Source: Variovorax sp. PBL-H6 (GTDB lineage Bacteria; Pseudomonadota; Gammaproteobacteria; Burkholderiales; Burkholderiaceae_C). Taken from it: a stretch of DNA of 64,000 bases. The notes below the pieces were generated by a model. The model was not told the DNA's origin and made no database searches. It saw nothing but the letters and a program-made list of their open reading frames with translations. Positions 50,837 through 60,097 of this stretch are shown piece by piece. Within the stretch, counting starts at the first letter, position 1. Each line of letters opens with the position of its first letter. The stretch spans positions 1-64,000 of the forward strand of contig NZ_LR594660.1 in assembly GCF_901827155.1 (NCBI RefSeq), written 5' to 3'. The position numbers and the translations under genes were made by a program.

Positions 50837-51853
50837 TTGACACGTGCCGCCACCTCACCAACCAATTCAAGCACTAGCAACACTTCACTGCATGCCGCCA
50901 AGCGTGGCAAAAACGACGAGTTTTATACCCAGCTTACTGACATTGAAAAGGAGCTGCGGCACTACAAGGGCCACTTTGCAGGGAAAACTGTCTTTTGCAA
51001 CTGCGATGACCCCGAGTGGTCCAACTTCTGGAAGTACTTCACCCTGAACTTTGAGCACCTTGGTTTGGCTAAGTTAGTTGCCACGCATTACGCAAGCGGG
51101 GGGCCATCCTACAAACTGGAGTTCACTGGCGCCGATAAGTCTCTGGTCAAGACGGACCTTACAGGCGACGGTGACTTCCGTAGCGCAGAGTGCGTAGAAA
51201 TCCTGCAAGAAGCGGATATCGTTGTCACGAATCCGCCGTTTTCCCTCTTCAGAGAATACGTGGCTCAGCTCATCGAGCACAAGAAGCAGTTCTTGATAAT
51301 CGGAAATCAAAACGCGCTTACGTACAAGGAAATCTTCACGCTTATCAAGGAAAACGTCGTCTGGGCGGGGACCGACAACGGAGGAACGAAATGGTTTGAG
51401 GTGCCCACGCATTATGAGATACAGACGCAATCAAGAGTTCAAATTATTGATGGAGTGAAGTACTTCAGCATGGGCAGCGTATATTGGTTCACCAACCTTT
51501 TCCATAGCAAACGGAAGGCGGAGCTGGTCCTTTTCAAAGTTTACGCGGGGAGCGAAAGTTCCTACCCGCGATACGACAACTTTGATGCCATTGAAGTGTC
51601 CAAAGTCAGCGATATTCCATGTGACTATGCCGGGTGCATGGGTGTCCCCATCACGTTCCTAGACAAATACAACCCGTCCCAATTCGAAATCGTGGGGAGT
51701 TTTAATGCTGGCGCTCACGGCGAGGAACTAGGCGCCACTAAAACCGCAATTGTCACGAAGGGCAAGTCCATGTTGTGGAACGGCCCGGTAGTGAACAAGG
51801 CCCCCCTCTACAAACGCATAATCGTAAAATTGAAGAAGCAAAATGAAAATTGA
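50837..51853 (+). CDS. EcoRI-type adenine-specific DNA methyltransferase 2
   Basis: 338 residues from TTG 50837, GGAG six bases upstream. Same family and same key motifs as methyltransferase 1 (NDEFYTQLTDIEKELR, CNCDDPEWSNFWKYF, TNPPFSLFREYVAQLIEHKK), clearly homologous but well diverged in the C-terminal half, so target recognition may differ. Its last 11 bases overlap the DUF262-HNH gene, coupling the nuclease to this copy. Reduced GC relative to the flanks. Confidence 0.9.
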   Translation: MTRAATSPTNSSTSNTSLHAAKRGKNDEFYTQLTDIEKELRHYKGHFAGKTVFCNCDDPEWSNFWKYFTLNFEHLGLAKLVATHYASGGPSYKLEFTGADKSLVKTDLTGDGDFRSAECVEILQEADIVVTNPPFSLFREYVAQLIEHKKQFLIIGNQNALTYKEIFTLIKENVVWAGTDNGGTKWFEVPTHYEIQTQSRVQIIDGVKYFSMGSVYWFTNLFHSKRKAELVLFKVYAGSESSYPRYDNFDAIEVSKVSDIPCDYAGCMGVPITFLDKYNPSQFEIVGSFNAGAHGEELGATKTAIVTKGKSMLWNGPVVNKAPLYKRIIVKLKKQNEN

Positions 51854-52967
51854 ACCAAGACAGATATCCATCGGGGAGCTGGTAAGTGGATACGCAGACA
51901 GCGGCGACGCCGGCGTAGTTGGCTTCGGGGGGAGACTAAACATCCGTCCGCCGTACCAGCGTGAGTTCGTCTACAAGGACGTGCAACGCAACAAGGTTCT
52001 CGATACTGTTCGCAAAGGATACCCACTCAATGTAATGTACTGGGTTCGAAACCCAGACCCAGATGCTCCTGACGATGAAAAGCTTGCCAGTTTCGAAGTG
52101 CTGGACGGCCAGCAGCGCACGCTGAGTATTTGCAAGTACGTGAAGGGTGACTTTTCAATTGACGAGGTGTATTTTCATAACTTGCCCCAAGACCAAATGG
52201 ACAAGATTCTTGAATACCCGCTGACAGTGTACGTGTGCGAAGGCCCTGAGAGTGAGAAGCTGGATTGGTTTCAAACTATCAACATTGCCGGTGAAAAGCT
52301 TACCGACCAAGAACTCCTGAACTCAATATTTGTTGGCCCGTGGCTGCTATCGGCCAAGGCCTATTTCAGCAAACCGAACTGCCCGGCCTACCAAATCGGT
52401 TCCGACTACATGACGGGCTCGCCTATCCGGCAGGAATACCTGGAGACAGCCCTCAACTGGATTGAGGGGGGTAACCCGCGCCGTTACATGTCTGGCCACC
52501 AACACGACAAGACTGCCTTTGAACTCTGGAATTACTTTAGCAGCGTCATAAATTGGGTAAAGGCTACATTCCCCGTGGTCCGCAGGGAAATGAAGTCCGT
52601 CCCTTGGGGAGAGCTCTATAACAAGCACAAAGACGACGACTTGGACCCGGCCGAGTTAGAAACGCGCGTCGTGGCACTAATGAAGGATGAGGACGTCTCG
52701 AGGAAGTCTGGCATCTACTCGTACCTCATCACAAAACAAGAGCGTCACCTCAACTTGCGGGCCTTCACTGACAAGGTTAAGGCAGAGGCTTACGCTCGGC
52801 AGGCCGGGGCGTGCGCCGACGTGACGTGCCCAGACAAGGGCCGAATCTTCAAGCTTGACGAGATGGAGGGGGACCACGTCGACCCTTGGCACGCCGGCGG
52901 CAAGTCCATCCTGGCCAACTGCAAGATGCTCTGCAAGTCCTGCAACCGAAGGAAAGGCGGGGTGTAG
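51843..52967 (+). CDS. DUF262-HNH nuclease, probable restriction partner
   Basis: 374 residues. N-terminal DUF262 (ParB/sulfiredoxin-like) domain with RPPYQREFV (36-42) and the diagnostic FEVLDGQQRTLS (84-95), the fold used by GmrS, BrxU and SspE-type nucleases; C-terminal HNH with GDHVDPWHAGG (Asp344, His345), NCKMLC and CKSCNRRK (Asn359, Cys364, Cys367). The ATG lies inside the end of methyltransferase 2. With two EcoRI-type methylases upstream and no separate EcoRI-type endonuclease, this is the natural candidate for DNA cleavage. Low GC as for the methylases. Confidence 0.88.
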   Translation: MKIEPRQISIGELVSGYADSGDAGVVGFGGRLNIRPPYQREFVYKDVQRNKVLDTVRKGYPLNVMYWVRNPDPDAPDDEKLASFEVLDGQQRTLSICKYVKGDFSIDEVYFHNLPQDQMDKILEYPLTVYVCEGPESEKLDWFQTINIAGEKLTDQELLNSIFVGPWLLSAKAYFSKPNCPAYQIGSDYMTGSPIRQEYLETALNWIEGGNPRRYMSGHQHDKTAFELWNYFSSVINWVKATFPVVRREMKSVPWGELYNKHKDDDLDPAELETRVVALMKDEDVSRKSGIYSYLITKQERHLNLRAFTDKVKAEAYARQAGACADVTCPDKGRIFKLDEMEGDHVDPWHAGGKSILANCKMLCKSCNRRKGGV

Positions 52968-53028
52968 GACATCGGTTCGTCAACGCCTACCGAACACCTG
53001 CTTCGCGCCGCGGCAGGTGTTCATCCAT

Positions 53029-54252
53029 TCAGGCTTTCGAGGCAATCCAGGGGAGGGTGACTTTTTGGCTCTCTTCGTGCCACGCCTCATCCTGTGAGTG
53101 GGTATATCGCTCGGTGGTACGCGCGTCCGCGTGACGCGCGTCCTTTTGCACGATTCGCAGGTCCATCTTGGCATCAACGCGAGCGGTAACTGCCGTGTGC
53201 CGCACCCAGTGAGCTGAGGCCGCCAGAAGCTTCTCCTTCTTGTGCGCAGACTCGGATGGCAGAAGGTCCGCGGCTGCGGAAAAAAGCTTTTTCAGTATCT
53301 GGTTCAGCCGGCGCGCGGTGATAGAGCTGCCGTCCTTCAACGACACCAAAAGAGGGGAGTCGTCTTTCTTGGTTGGCACCGCGGAGAGCTTGCGGTGCTT
53401 GCGGTATCTCACTAGGGCCTGAAGCATGTCGTCGGGCACGGCGACCTTCACGAACTTGTCTCCCTTGCCGAGCACGTGCCACCACCAATGGCCGCGGACC
53501 TCCCGGAATGAGCTCATCCGCATACTCTCAAGCTCTCCCGCCCGGGGGCCCAGAAGGTACAGGATGGCGCAGATGAATCGTGCGCGCTCCTTTTCGTCGA
53601 GCTGCCGCTCGGAGTCTTCCGGCAGACTTTCTACTGCCTGGGACACGGCCATCCACATCTCTGGGTCGAGAAATCGCTCAATCTTGGCGTCTTCGTCGAG
53701 CTGCCGCTCGCCGCGCTTGGCAGCAGTCTTCGAGACCTGCTTACGGACCTGCTTGCGCTTCTGCTTAATCAGACCCAAGGGGTTGCCGTAGAGGTAGCCA
53801 CTGTTGGCCAGATAGCCTAAAAATGAGTCTAGGCCTGCGAACGCAGTCATCAGCGCGCTTTCACCGACTGGTCCCACAAACGGGCGCCACCGGTCGGTTT
53901 CTCGGGGAGCCTTGACCCCGCACCATGTCTCGGCGGGCTGCGGGTCTGCCATGAACCGCAGGTAGGCCTCGTAGTCGTCGGTCATTAGCGCGGATACAGG
54001 CTTGTCTCGCTCGTGCCAGGACCAGAGGAACAGCCTCTCCGCCTCCCGGCCGTACTTGCGATGCGTCTCCGGAGACGAATCGAACTGCGCTAAGAACGAC
54101 TTCAACGCTTCGAGGTCGTTGTCAGCTCGGATGAGAAGCCGCTCTGGTGGTGCACGGTTGGGCCCGGAAGCTCCAAGCAGATGCGCCGGCGGCTTGAGCT
54201 GGTCGAGAGGGCGAAGGGGTAGTGGAAGTGCCATAGCCTCGACTGTATCCAT
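53029..54252 (-). CDS. Tyrosine site-specific recombinase (integrase)
   Basis: 407 residues from ATG 54252 (54234 and 54294 are alternatives). Core-binding SAM-like domain about 40-170, catalytic domain with Arg in LLGPRAGELESMRM, HWVRHTAVTA (His, Arg) and RHADARTTERYTH with the nucleophile Tyr. All catalytic residues are present, in contrast to the homologue at 17502. Convergent with the DUF262-HNH gene, so it may have mobilised the island; no attachment repeats were found by eye. 54253-54629 holds no other gene. Confidence 0.9.
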   Translation of the reverse strand: MDTVEAMALPLPLRPLDQLKPPAHLLGASGPNRAPPERLLIRADNDLEALKSFLAQFDSSPETHRKYGREAERLFLWSWHERDKPVSALMTDDYEAYLRFMADPQPAETWCGVKAPRETDRWRPFVGPVGESALMTAFAGLDSFLGYLANSGYLYGNPLGLIKQKRKQVRKQVSKTAAKRGERQLDEDAKIERFLDPEMWMAVSQAVESLPEDSERQLDEKERARFICAILYLLGPRAGELESMRMSSFREVRGHWWWHVLGKGDKFVKVAVPDDMLQALVRYRKHRKLSAVPTKKDDSPLLVSLKDGSSITARRLNQILKKLFSAAADLLPSESAHKKEKLLAASAHWVRHTAVTARVDAKMDLRIVQKDARHADARTTERYTHSQDEAWHEESQKVTLPWIASKA

Positions 54253-54629
54253 CCGCCCTATTTCTGGGAAGAGGAATTCCCAGAAACGGCGCATGCAGCC
54301 GCCGGCCCATGACGTGCGCTCTCGCGATATGACAGTTCAGCCGTCACATCGCGAGCGCCGCGTCGTGATTCGGAGCCGGTTCCGCCGGCAAGTCGGAGGC
54401 CCTGTGCCCGTGCATGCCGCCTAGTGGCACATCGCGACCGTGACAATCTGCCTGCAAGCGCTCACCCGGAGGTTCGCCCTGGGCCAATCTTTTGGCTGGG
54501 CTCGCTCGCGACATGGACTCAGCGCGGCATGTTCTGGTCGGTAGCCTCTCCACCCCTCCGCCCGCCGCAAGACTACGTCCGATTACGTAGAAGAAGTACA
54601 ATTACGCAAGCACGACATAATTGACCATA

Positions 54630-55781
54630 ATGTCACCACTTCAACCCCTTTGGCACTGCCCGCGCCCAGACCTCGCTAAAGCCTACCTGGCCCAATTGGG
54701 GGCTGGCGTCGTCACGAGCACATCCATCTTTGCGCCCCGTCGTACGGGAAAGACCGTCTTCTTGCGTAAGGACTTGACGCCGGCCGCTCAGGCGGCGGGA
54801 TACCGCGTCGCCTACGTCGACCTCTGGCAAACCACGGTCTCGCCGGCGCTCGCCATCGTGAGGGGTCTGGAGGAGGCCCACGAGCCCAAGAGCCTGCGCG
54901 AGCGCGCCGCTGCGAAGCTGCGCGAGCCTATCAAGAAGTTGAAGATGAAGGGCAGCGTTGGAGAGCTCAAGGGCGAGGCGGAGCTCGAGTTCGCCGATGC
55001 GAAGACGGCCACGGCCGAATTAGGGCTGCGCATTGACGAGCTCGTGGGGAAGCTGTCGTCGAAGCACCCGCTGCTGCTCTTGGTGGACGAAGCACAAGAA
55101 CTCGCCCGCACCGAGGCGAATGAAGACGTGGCCAAGAGCTTGCGTACCGCACTGACGAAGCACCGAGACTGCGTGCGAGTTGTTTACACGGGCTCCTCCC
55201 GGTCACGCCTGTCGCACATGTTCTCCGACCCCCAAGCGCCGCTGTACGCCCCGGGACTCGGCATCATCGACTTCCCCCTACTGGGCCGGGACCTAGTGGA
55301 GTTTGCCGCTGCCAAATTCATCGCGGCGACAGGTGGCACGCGGGTGTTGGACATCGAAGCGGGCGTCGCAGTGCTCGACAGGATGCAGCACCGTCCCGAG
55401 CCCTTCTTGACCGCGGTGATGCACCTGCTGGCCACGCCGGAGCTGACGCTCGAGCAAGCTGCAGAAAATGTTGTCAAAGCGGCTGCCGGGCAGGATGACT
55501 ACGAGGGCACCTGGCGCAGCCTCACCGAGCTTCAGCGCGAAGTGCTCAAGCTGAGCCTGGCCCCCGATTTCAAGCCATTCGCGCGTGCCACCGCACACGC
55601 AATCGCGGCGAAGCTGGGGCTCAAGCAGCTGCCGCTATCGACTTTGCAGTCAGTCATGCGCGCCTTGGATGACAGCAACCTGCTCTCAAAATCGCCACGC
55701 GGACCCTACGAGTTTGACGACCACCTTTTCAAGCGATGGGTGGAGACGCGGGCAGACGACACCCCTGTCAAGAAGCGCTAG
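54630..55781 (+). CDS. AAA/STAND-type ATPase
   Basis: 383 residues from ATG 54630. Walker A FAPRRTGKTVFL near 37-47, Walker B LLLLVDEAQELART near 155-165, then VVYTGSSRSRLSHMF as sensor, and a winged-helix C-terminus (TLQSVMRALDDSNLLSKSP). A charged helical insert (about 85-130) follows the first strand. Orc1/Cdc6-like or STAND-like ATPases of this type often accompany mobile elements. Partner and role unknown. 55782-56052 downstream has only a hairpin CTGTCGCC/GGCGACAG at 55848-55868. Confidence 0.7.
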   Translation: MSPLQPLWHCPRPDLAKAYLAQLGAGVVTSTSIFAPRRTGKTVFLRKDLTPAAQAAGYRVAYVDLWQTTVSPALAIVRGLEEAHEPKSLRERAAAKLREPIKKLKMKGSVGELKGEAELEFADAKTATAELGLRIDELVGKLSSKHPLLLLVDEAQELARTEANEDVAKSLRTALTKHRDCVRVVYTGSSRSRLSHMFSDPQAPLYAPGLGIIDFPLLGRDLVEFAAAKFIAATGGTRVLDIEAGVAVLDRMQHRPEPFLTAVMHLLATPELTLEQAAENVVKAAAGQDDYEGTWRSLTELQREVLKLSLAPDFKPFARATAHAIAAKLGLKQLPLSTLQSVMRALDDSNLLSKSPRGPYEFDDHLFKRWVETRADDTPVKKR

Positions 55782-56052
55782 GGCAGAGTTCCGAGGGCTT
55801 GCACGTGGCAGGGAGTCCAGGTTCCGCGAGGAGGTCCAGAACGCCATCTGTCGCCTTTCTGGCGACAGCTGTTGCCGCCCTGTGCCCGCCGATGTGCCGC
55901 TCCGCGGTACGGCGCCTCGGTGGCACCCTCCTCCCCAGCCCTGGAATGCGCGCCACAAATCACGTCAGCAAGCATTGACGGGGACCTAGCTTGCGCTCGA
56001 CACTTTGCGACGTCTGCCCTGCCTTCGAGTCCTGCGTGACAAGGAGAACCCC

Positions 56053-56808
56053 ATGAGAACAGCCACCCTCCTCTTGCCCCTCTGCGCGCTTGGGGCAAGT
56101 GCTTCCGTATTCGCCGAGGCGACCGAATACGCGGTGCGCTGGGACCCGGACAAAGGGGGGCCCCAGTCGGCTGCAGATGCGGCGACCAAGCTGGAAATCG
56201 ATGATGACAAACCGAAGAAGTTCGAGGTGCGCTACCTGACCGTCAAGCAGCCGCCCGGGCTGCCGGGCCCGGGCTTCGAGGTCATTGCTCGAGAGCGCAC
56301 CGACAAGAAGGGACCAGAGGCCATGTACAAGCTGCGCGGACCTAACACCCCCACGGCGAGGCAGACGCTACCGAACTGGCAATGCCCCCTGCAAGGTACG
56401 CAGGATGCGAAGGTGGAAGTCGACGTCGCATGGGTCCTGGAGGACGAAACGAAGCCCCATCTTCCGCCCGTCATCCGCGAAGCGATTTCTTACAGCTGCT
56501 CGGTCGCGGCGCCCGCAAGCGCAGCCTATCCAAGGTCCTTCAACATGGTGCCGAAGCCGTGCTCCAACCTCGTGAGCCGGCTCAAGGAGGACGTGTCAAA
56601 GAAAGTTGCTTGGAAGGTCGAAGAGTGGACTCTCCCTACAAAGAGCCGAATGGTCGAGCTCTCGTATGCTGTCGACGCCGGAAGCGACGAGCACAGGGCC
56701 GCTTTCCAGAAGAAGGTGGATGCCCTGCTTAAGGCAGGCGCTATTCCTTTGCCGAGCTCCAAGACCACGATGGGTGGCACCTGTCCGCGGAAGGCGCGGC
56801 GCGCCTAG
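56053..56808 (+). CDS. Exported hypothetical protein
   Basis: 251 residues from ATG 56053 with AAGGAG seven bases upstream. Signal peptide 1-21 (TLLLPLCALGASASVFA). Mixed beta-rich body with four Cys (WQCPLQG, SYSCSV, PKPCSN, GGTCP) that may form two disulfides. Not recognised. Its stop overlaps the convergent CoiA-like stop. Confidence 0.65.
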   Translation: MRTATLLLPLCALGASASVFAEATEYAVRWDPDKGGPQSAADAATKLEIDDDKPKKFEVRYLTVKQPPGLPGPGFEVIARERTDKKGPEAMYKLRGPNTPTARQTLPNWQCPLQGTQDAKVEVDVAWVLEDETKPHLPPVIREAISYSCSVAAPASAAYPRSFNMVPKPCSNLVSRLKEDVSKKVAWKVEEWTLPTKSRMVELSYAVDAGSDEHRAAFQKKVDALLKAGAIPLPSSKTTMGGTCPRKARRA

Positions 56809-57596
56809 CGGCGAACCGTAAGCTTAGCCAGTCCTCCCCGAGGAAACGACATCCCACCTACACGCAGTTCAACGGAGCGCCAGCTGCGCTCCAGCTGCAG
56901 GCACTCCAAAGGTAAATAGGCTTCGCAAAACAGGTCTGCATACCTCCGTGAGGATTTTTCATAGCCGCCAGCGGACCGTTGGGCGCCTCCGCGCTCCGTC
57001 CACTCGCTCACGGGCACAGACGTCCTATAAGCACGTAGCTTTCCGCAGAGCACTCCCCCGAGCAGGGGGTTGAACATGGGCACCTGCCCGAAGCTGAAAA
57101 CCTCAATCCACCGCTCGAAAGGCCGCGGCGAATACCGCATCGGTATCGGAATATCGCTCGGCCGCAGAAAGCAACGGTAGTCGATGTCCACCAGGCTGAC
57201 CCAAGCCACGTGCAGACCCATGTCGACGTACCCGCGCGTGCGCCGCTCAATTTCCCTCGGGTCGATGGGCGTGTGCTGGAGTTCTACGACGAAGCGCTCT
57301 CCATCCCGTTCCGCGTACACATCGGCGCGCTGCGCGCCCAGTGGGACCTCTGGCTCCGCGTCATAGCCCGAGTTTCTCAGGGCGTCCGCCATCGCCTGCT
57401 TGGCTTGCAGATGAGCTTGCGACTCTCCGACCGTCCAGGCGCACGCAATGGTCGAGCGGTGTGCGAAATGAGCGACGCGGACCGTGCCCTGGCGAAGAAT
57501 CACCGTTTCCTGGCAATTTGGGCACAGGAACGGCGCCTGGCTCTTCGAGGCCTTGGCGGCTTGTAGTCGGGACCCCTGCACCGTTGCAACCAACAT
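56805..57596 (-). CDS. CoiA-like competence-family protein
   Basis: 263 residues. N-terminal zinc-binding-like part (FLCPNCQETVILR, AHFAH) and a nuclease-like core with QAKQAMADAL, GAQRADVYAE and FVVELQHTPID, the CoiA/restriction-endonuclease-like pattern with Asp and Glu-x-Gln metal ligands. CoiA proteins act with RecA and Dpr proteins on incoming single strands in competence; here the role is unknown but suits the DNA-handling theme. Confidence 0.75.
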   Translation of the reverse strand: MLVATVQGSRLQAAKASKSQAPFLCPNCQETVILRQGTVRVAHFAHRSTIACAWTVGESQAHLQAKQAMADALRNSGYDAEPEVPLGAQRADVYAERDGERFVVELQHTPIDPREIERRTRGYVDMGLHVAWVSLVDIDYRCFLRPSDIPIPMRYSPRPFERWIEVFSFGQVPMFNPLLGGVLCGKLRAYRTSVPVSEWTERGGAQRSAGGYEKSSRRYADLFCEAYLPLECLQLERSWRSVELRVGGMSFPRGGLAKLTVRR

Positions 57597-57680
57597 CCTG
57601 GGCGCCTCCTGGTGAGCCGGATTCTAGGCGGCCTGAGACGGCGGCGTGCCGCATCCAGCACGGGCCGGCCGCGCGACGCG

Positions 57681-57953
57681 CTAAAGGTCAGGCGTCGGAT
57701 AGAAGAACTCGGTTTTCGAAGTGTTGTGACGTGAGGGATGCAGACTGCCGGCAATCTCGGCGAGCATGGCGGCCGCAGCCCGGTTGGCGGCACGCGCGTC
57801 GTCGATGTCGTCCATCCGCACGCCCAGCTCGGTCGTCCACGCGTTGCGCTTGGCGTCGAAGTCCCCCAGGCGGCGGGTTTCGAGACATGCGGTTCCGCTC
57901 GGGAACAGCCGCAGCTCCTGCACTTCCCGCACGTCCGCCGAGTCATGGAACAT
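57681..57953 (-). CDS. Hypothetical protein with uncertain start
   Basis: At least 90 residues from ATG 57953, not recognised (LRLFPSGTACLETRRLGDFD, MLAEIAGSLHPSRHN). Protein-like reading continues upstream in the same frame (CAIVTNRDAIKARSLRKFGS) to about 58070 without an ATG, GTG or TTG; CTG 58031 is the only near-standard candidate. A minus-strand TATAGG box lies at 58085-58080. The start is therefore unresolved. Confidence 0.5.
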   Translation of the reverse strand: MFHDSADVREVQELRLFPSGTACLETRRLGDFDAKRNAWTTELGVRMDDIDDARAANRAAAAMLAEIAGSLHPSRHNTSKTEFFYPTPDL

Positions 57954-58117
57954 CTGGATTGCAGGGCTTCCGAACTTGCGCAGGCTCCGGGCCTTGATGG
58001 CATCGCGGTTGGTGACAATCGCGCAGGTCAGCTGGGTAGGTTGCGTGGTTTTAAGTATGAACGCTTCGCCCGCGAGACTTCCTATACGTGGCAGTTTTCA
58101 CCACAAAGGACATCTCA

Positions 58118-58468
58118 ATGGGCTACGACTTCGAAGGATACAAGCGCCTCACCCATCGGTTCCGCCAAGGCTGGGCCTCCGAGGACGAACATGAGCACGT
58201 GGGTCGGTTTCGCGTCCTGAATGTGCGCCACCAGGCGCCATCGGACCATGAGGCCGAGTACGGGTCCGGCGGCCAAAGCTTCATCACCGTACGTGCCCCT
58301 CGTGCCGTCTCCGCGGACATCGTTGCGCAGGTTCTGCGCGACAACTTCGCTACTGGCTGCCGCTGCGAGCACGACTGCTGTGGGCACACGTCGAGCTACC
58401 CGGGCACACCCGTCCGGGTTAAGCAGCGTCGCTGGGTTGTTCCTGTACAGCTGCGTCAGAACATCTAA
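58118..58468 (+). CDS. Small Cys/His-containing hypothetical protein
   Basis: 116 residues from ATG 58118, AGGA eight bases upstream. A CRCEHDCCGH cluster near residue 83-92 is a possible metal site; the rest is beta-rich and not recognised. Complete unit with a strong terminator after the stop. Confidence 0.65.
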   Translation: MGYDFEGYKRLTHRFRQGWASEDEHEHVGRFRVLNVRHQAPSDHEAEYGSGGQSFITVRAPRAVSADIVAQVLRDNFATGCRCEHDCCGHTSSYPGTPVRVKQRRWVVPVQLRQNI

Positions 58469-58471
58469 TTC

Positions 58472-58506
58472 AAAGGAGCTCCAACTGTGCTGGAGCTCCT
58501 TTTTCT
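58472..58506 (+). terminator. Strong rho-independent terminator
   Basis: AAAGGAGCTCCA pairs with TGGAGCTCCTTT, followed by TTC. Confidence 0.9.
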
Positions 58507-58570
58507 CATTTGGCGGGGGAAGAGGACCAGCCCGCGGGTAATCGGAGGGTCGGGGCGGCCAAGGCGACGC

Positions 58571-58849
58571 TCAGGAGCGCCGGCTTGGCACCTTTCCTGG
58601 CTTCCGCGTTTGTGACCGGACGGCTACCCAGCGGCTACCCAACCTCGGGTCGACAGCTGCATACACCTCCGCGAACACGTAGACCGCATCACGGTTGCAT
58701 GCGCAGGGCACGGCGGCGCCTCCGCACTCGCAGCCGCTGTCGCTTACGAGCGCTGATGGCCGGTCAGGGTGGTCTTCGCAGACCCATCCGCTATCAAGAC
58801 AGGTTACGCAGTTCACCTGGGCGAGCTCTCTCGGCGGTTCCGCCTTCAT
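58571..58849 (-). CDS. Small Cys-rich zinc-ribbon-like protein
   Basis: 92 residues from ATG 58849. CVTCLDSGWVCEDHPDRP and CECGGAAVPCACN form the CxxC..C..H..CxCGG..CxC pattern common in small proteins of proteobacterial genomes and phages. Likely binds zinc. The longer frame to 59197 is Pro/Arg noise. Confidence 0.65.
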   Translation of the reverse strand: MKAEPPRELAQVNCVTCLDSGWVCEDHPDRPSALVSDSGCECGGAAVPCACNRDAVYVFAEVYAAVDPRLGSRWVAVRSQTRKPGKVPSRRS

Positions 58850-58942
58850 GGCTAAAGGATACTGCCTTACTGCTCTGGCGTCAGAACGCAGCGGCTGAGG
58901 AAGGCGGCGGGGTGGCAGGACGAATCCACCCACATCCGCTAC

Positions 58943-59152
58943 GATGACAGCATTAACAAAGCCGCCGTTCCACTGCCGACCAACGACGAAGAGTTCCAGG
59001 CGCTGGCTAGGGAGGTCAGCTACCTGCAAATGCAAAAGCAGGCGCAGCTCGTCAAGAATCCGCCCATCGACGCGCGCTGGTGGTTCCCCTGGGCCGTCAC
59101 CGCCATTGGCGCCTCGGTTGGCGCACTGGCAGTGATGCTGCTGAAGCCGTGA
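58943..59152 (+). CDS. Possible small membrane protein lacking a standard start
   Basis: Protein-like frame (VPLPTNDEEFQALAREVSYL then RWWFPWAVTAIGASVGALAVML) ending at 59152 with one C-terminal transmembrane helix. The frame opens at 58856 but has no ATG, GTG or TTG before ATG 59030; CTG 58895 is possible. Either an unusual start or a decayed gene. Confidence 0.35.
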   Translation, partial: DDSINKAAVPLPTNDEEFQALAREVSYLQMQKQAQLVKNPPIDARWWFPWAVTAIGASVGALAVMLLKP

Positions 59153-59212
59153 CCAGGGCCGGTGGCACGACCCCGGCCGGCTACGTCGGGGGCTCATCGC
59201 TCGACGCTACGG

Positions 59213-59977
59213 CTAGAGCTCAGCGCCGGCGCGCCCAACCACCCGCCCGAGTACCTGCACGTTCGCGCTCTCTGCCAGGTCGATGACATCCTTTGCTTCG
59301 ATAGGCGAGACCAACAGCACAACGGAGTCACCTTTGCATTGTGCTTTTCGCACTGTGAGCTGACCAGCTCTCCACAGGCAGTAGAGCTTCCCCTCCTCCG
59401 GGGCCGTATCTCGATAGTTCAGGGCGAAGGCCTCCCCGGGCATCAGGTACGGAGACATTGACCCGTCCGGCATCTCGGCGAAGACAAGGCTGCCGGCGCT
59501 GCCGCCAGTTGACGGGCTACGCAACGCTCCAAACTCCCTTCGTTCGCCGCTCAGGTCGGGACAAACCTCGAGCTTTGTGCCGCCGCTGAAGGTCGTCTTG
59601 AGTGCAATCGGAGGGATGCTGAGCGATGGGCTCTGGCTGGAAGCAGCTGGGGCCTCCGTAGTGGTTGGCGAAGCTTCGCTGTCGAAGTCGAACGCTGTTG
59701 CTTGTTTCTGGGGTCGCGGGAAGCCTCGCCCCTCTCCCAAGCGCACCCAGCTATGGCTTACGAGGTGGTCTGGAAGGAGTGAGAGAACGGGCTCAAAGTA
59801 CTCACTGTGCGCACTGCCGCGACGGAGCGCCGCTAAAAGGCTCTGGGCCTCCCGGAGACCAGCACGCCGCGCAAGTGCCGCGCGATTGCGGACGCCTAAC
59901 GCGTCGAGCGCAAAGTCCAAGCGACCTCCAAACGTTGCAAGCTTCTGTTCTGGTGACTTTGAATCTCCGGCGCTCAT
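59213..59977 (-). CDS. S24/LexA-type repressor
   Basis: 254 residues. N-terminal helix-turn-helix (about 20-60, NRAALARRAGLREAQSLLAAL), a Ser/Thr/Pro linker, and an S24 peptidase domain: MPDGSMSPYLMPGEAF with the catalytic Ser and GQLTVRKAQCKGD with the Lys. SAGS just before the peptidase domain is a candidate self-cleavage site. RecA-dependent self-cleavage would link its targets to DNA damage. A perfect palindrome at 60073-60087, 95 bp upstream, is the likely operator. Confidence 0.8.
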   Translation of the reverse strand: MSAGDSKSPEQKLATFGGRLDFALDALGVRNRAALARRAGLREAQSLLAALRRGSAHSEYFEPVLSLLPDHLVSHSWVRLGEGRGFPRPQKQATAFDFDSEASPTTTEAPAASSQSPSLSIPPIALKTTFSGGTKLEVCPDLSGERREFGALRSPSTGGSAGSLVFAEMPDGSMSPYLMPGEAFALNYRDTAPEEGKLYCLWRAGQLTVRKAQCKGDSVVLLVSPIEAKDVIDLAESANVQVLGRVVGRAGAEL

Positions 59978-60072
59978 CGGTTCGTTCGTGAAGGGTTATC
60001 GAACCGCTGATGGTAGCAATATAGGTGACAGCAGTGCAACTAAAGTAATTGTATCCGGCTACGATTGTTTAA

Positions 60073-60087
60073 TTGTCGCCGCGACAA
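60073..60087. promoter_or_regulatory. Palindromic operator candidate upstream of the S24 repressor
   Basis: TTGTCGC-C-GCGACAA, a perfect palindrome, lies 10 bp downstream of a minus-strand TATAAT (60102-60097), the place of an autoregulatory operator. The inverted GCGAC/GTCGC pair at 60081-60095 overlaps it. Confidence 0.5.
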
Positions 60088-60097
60088 AGCGTCGCGA

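Noticed and set aside
52041..52060. tRNA T-arm-like GGTTCGAAACC
   Set aside because: It lies inside the DUF262-HNH coding sequence and no acceptor or anticodon stems surround it.
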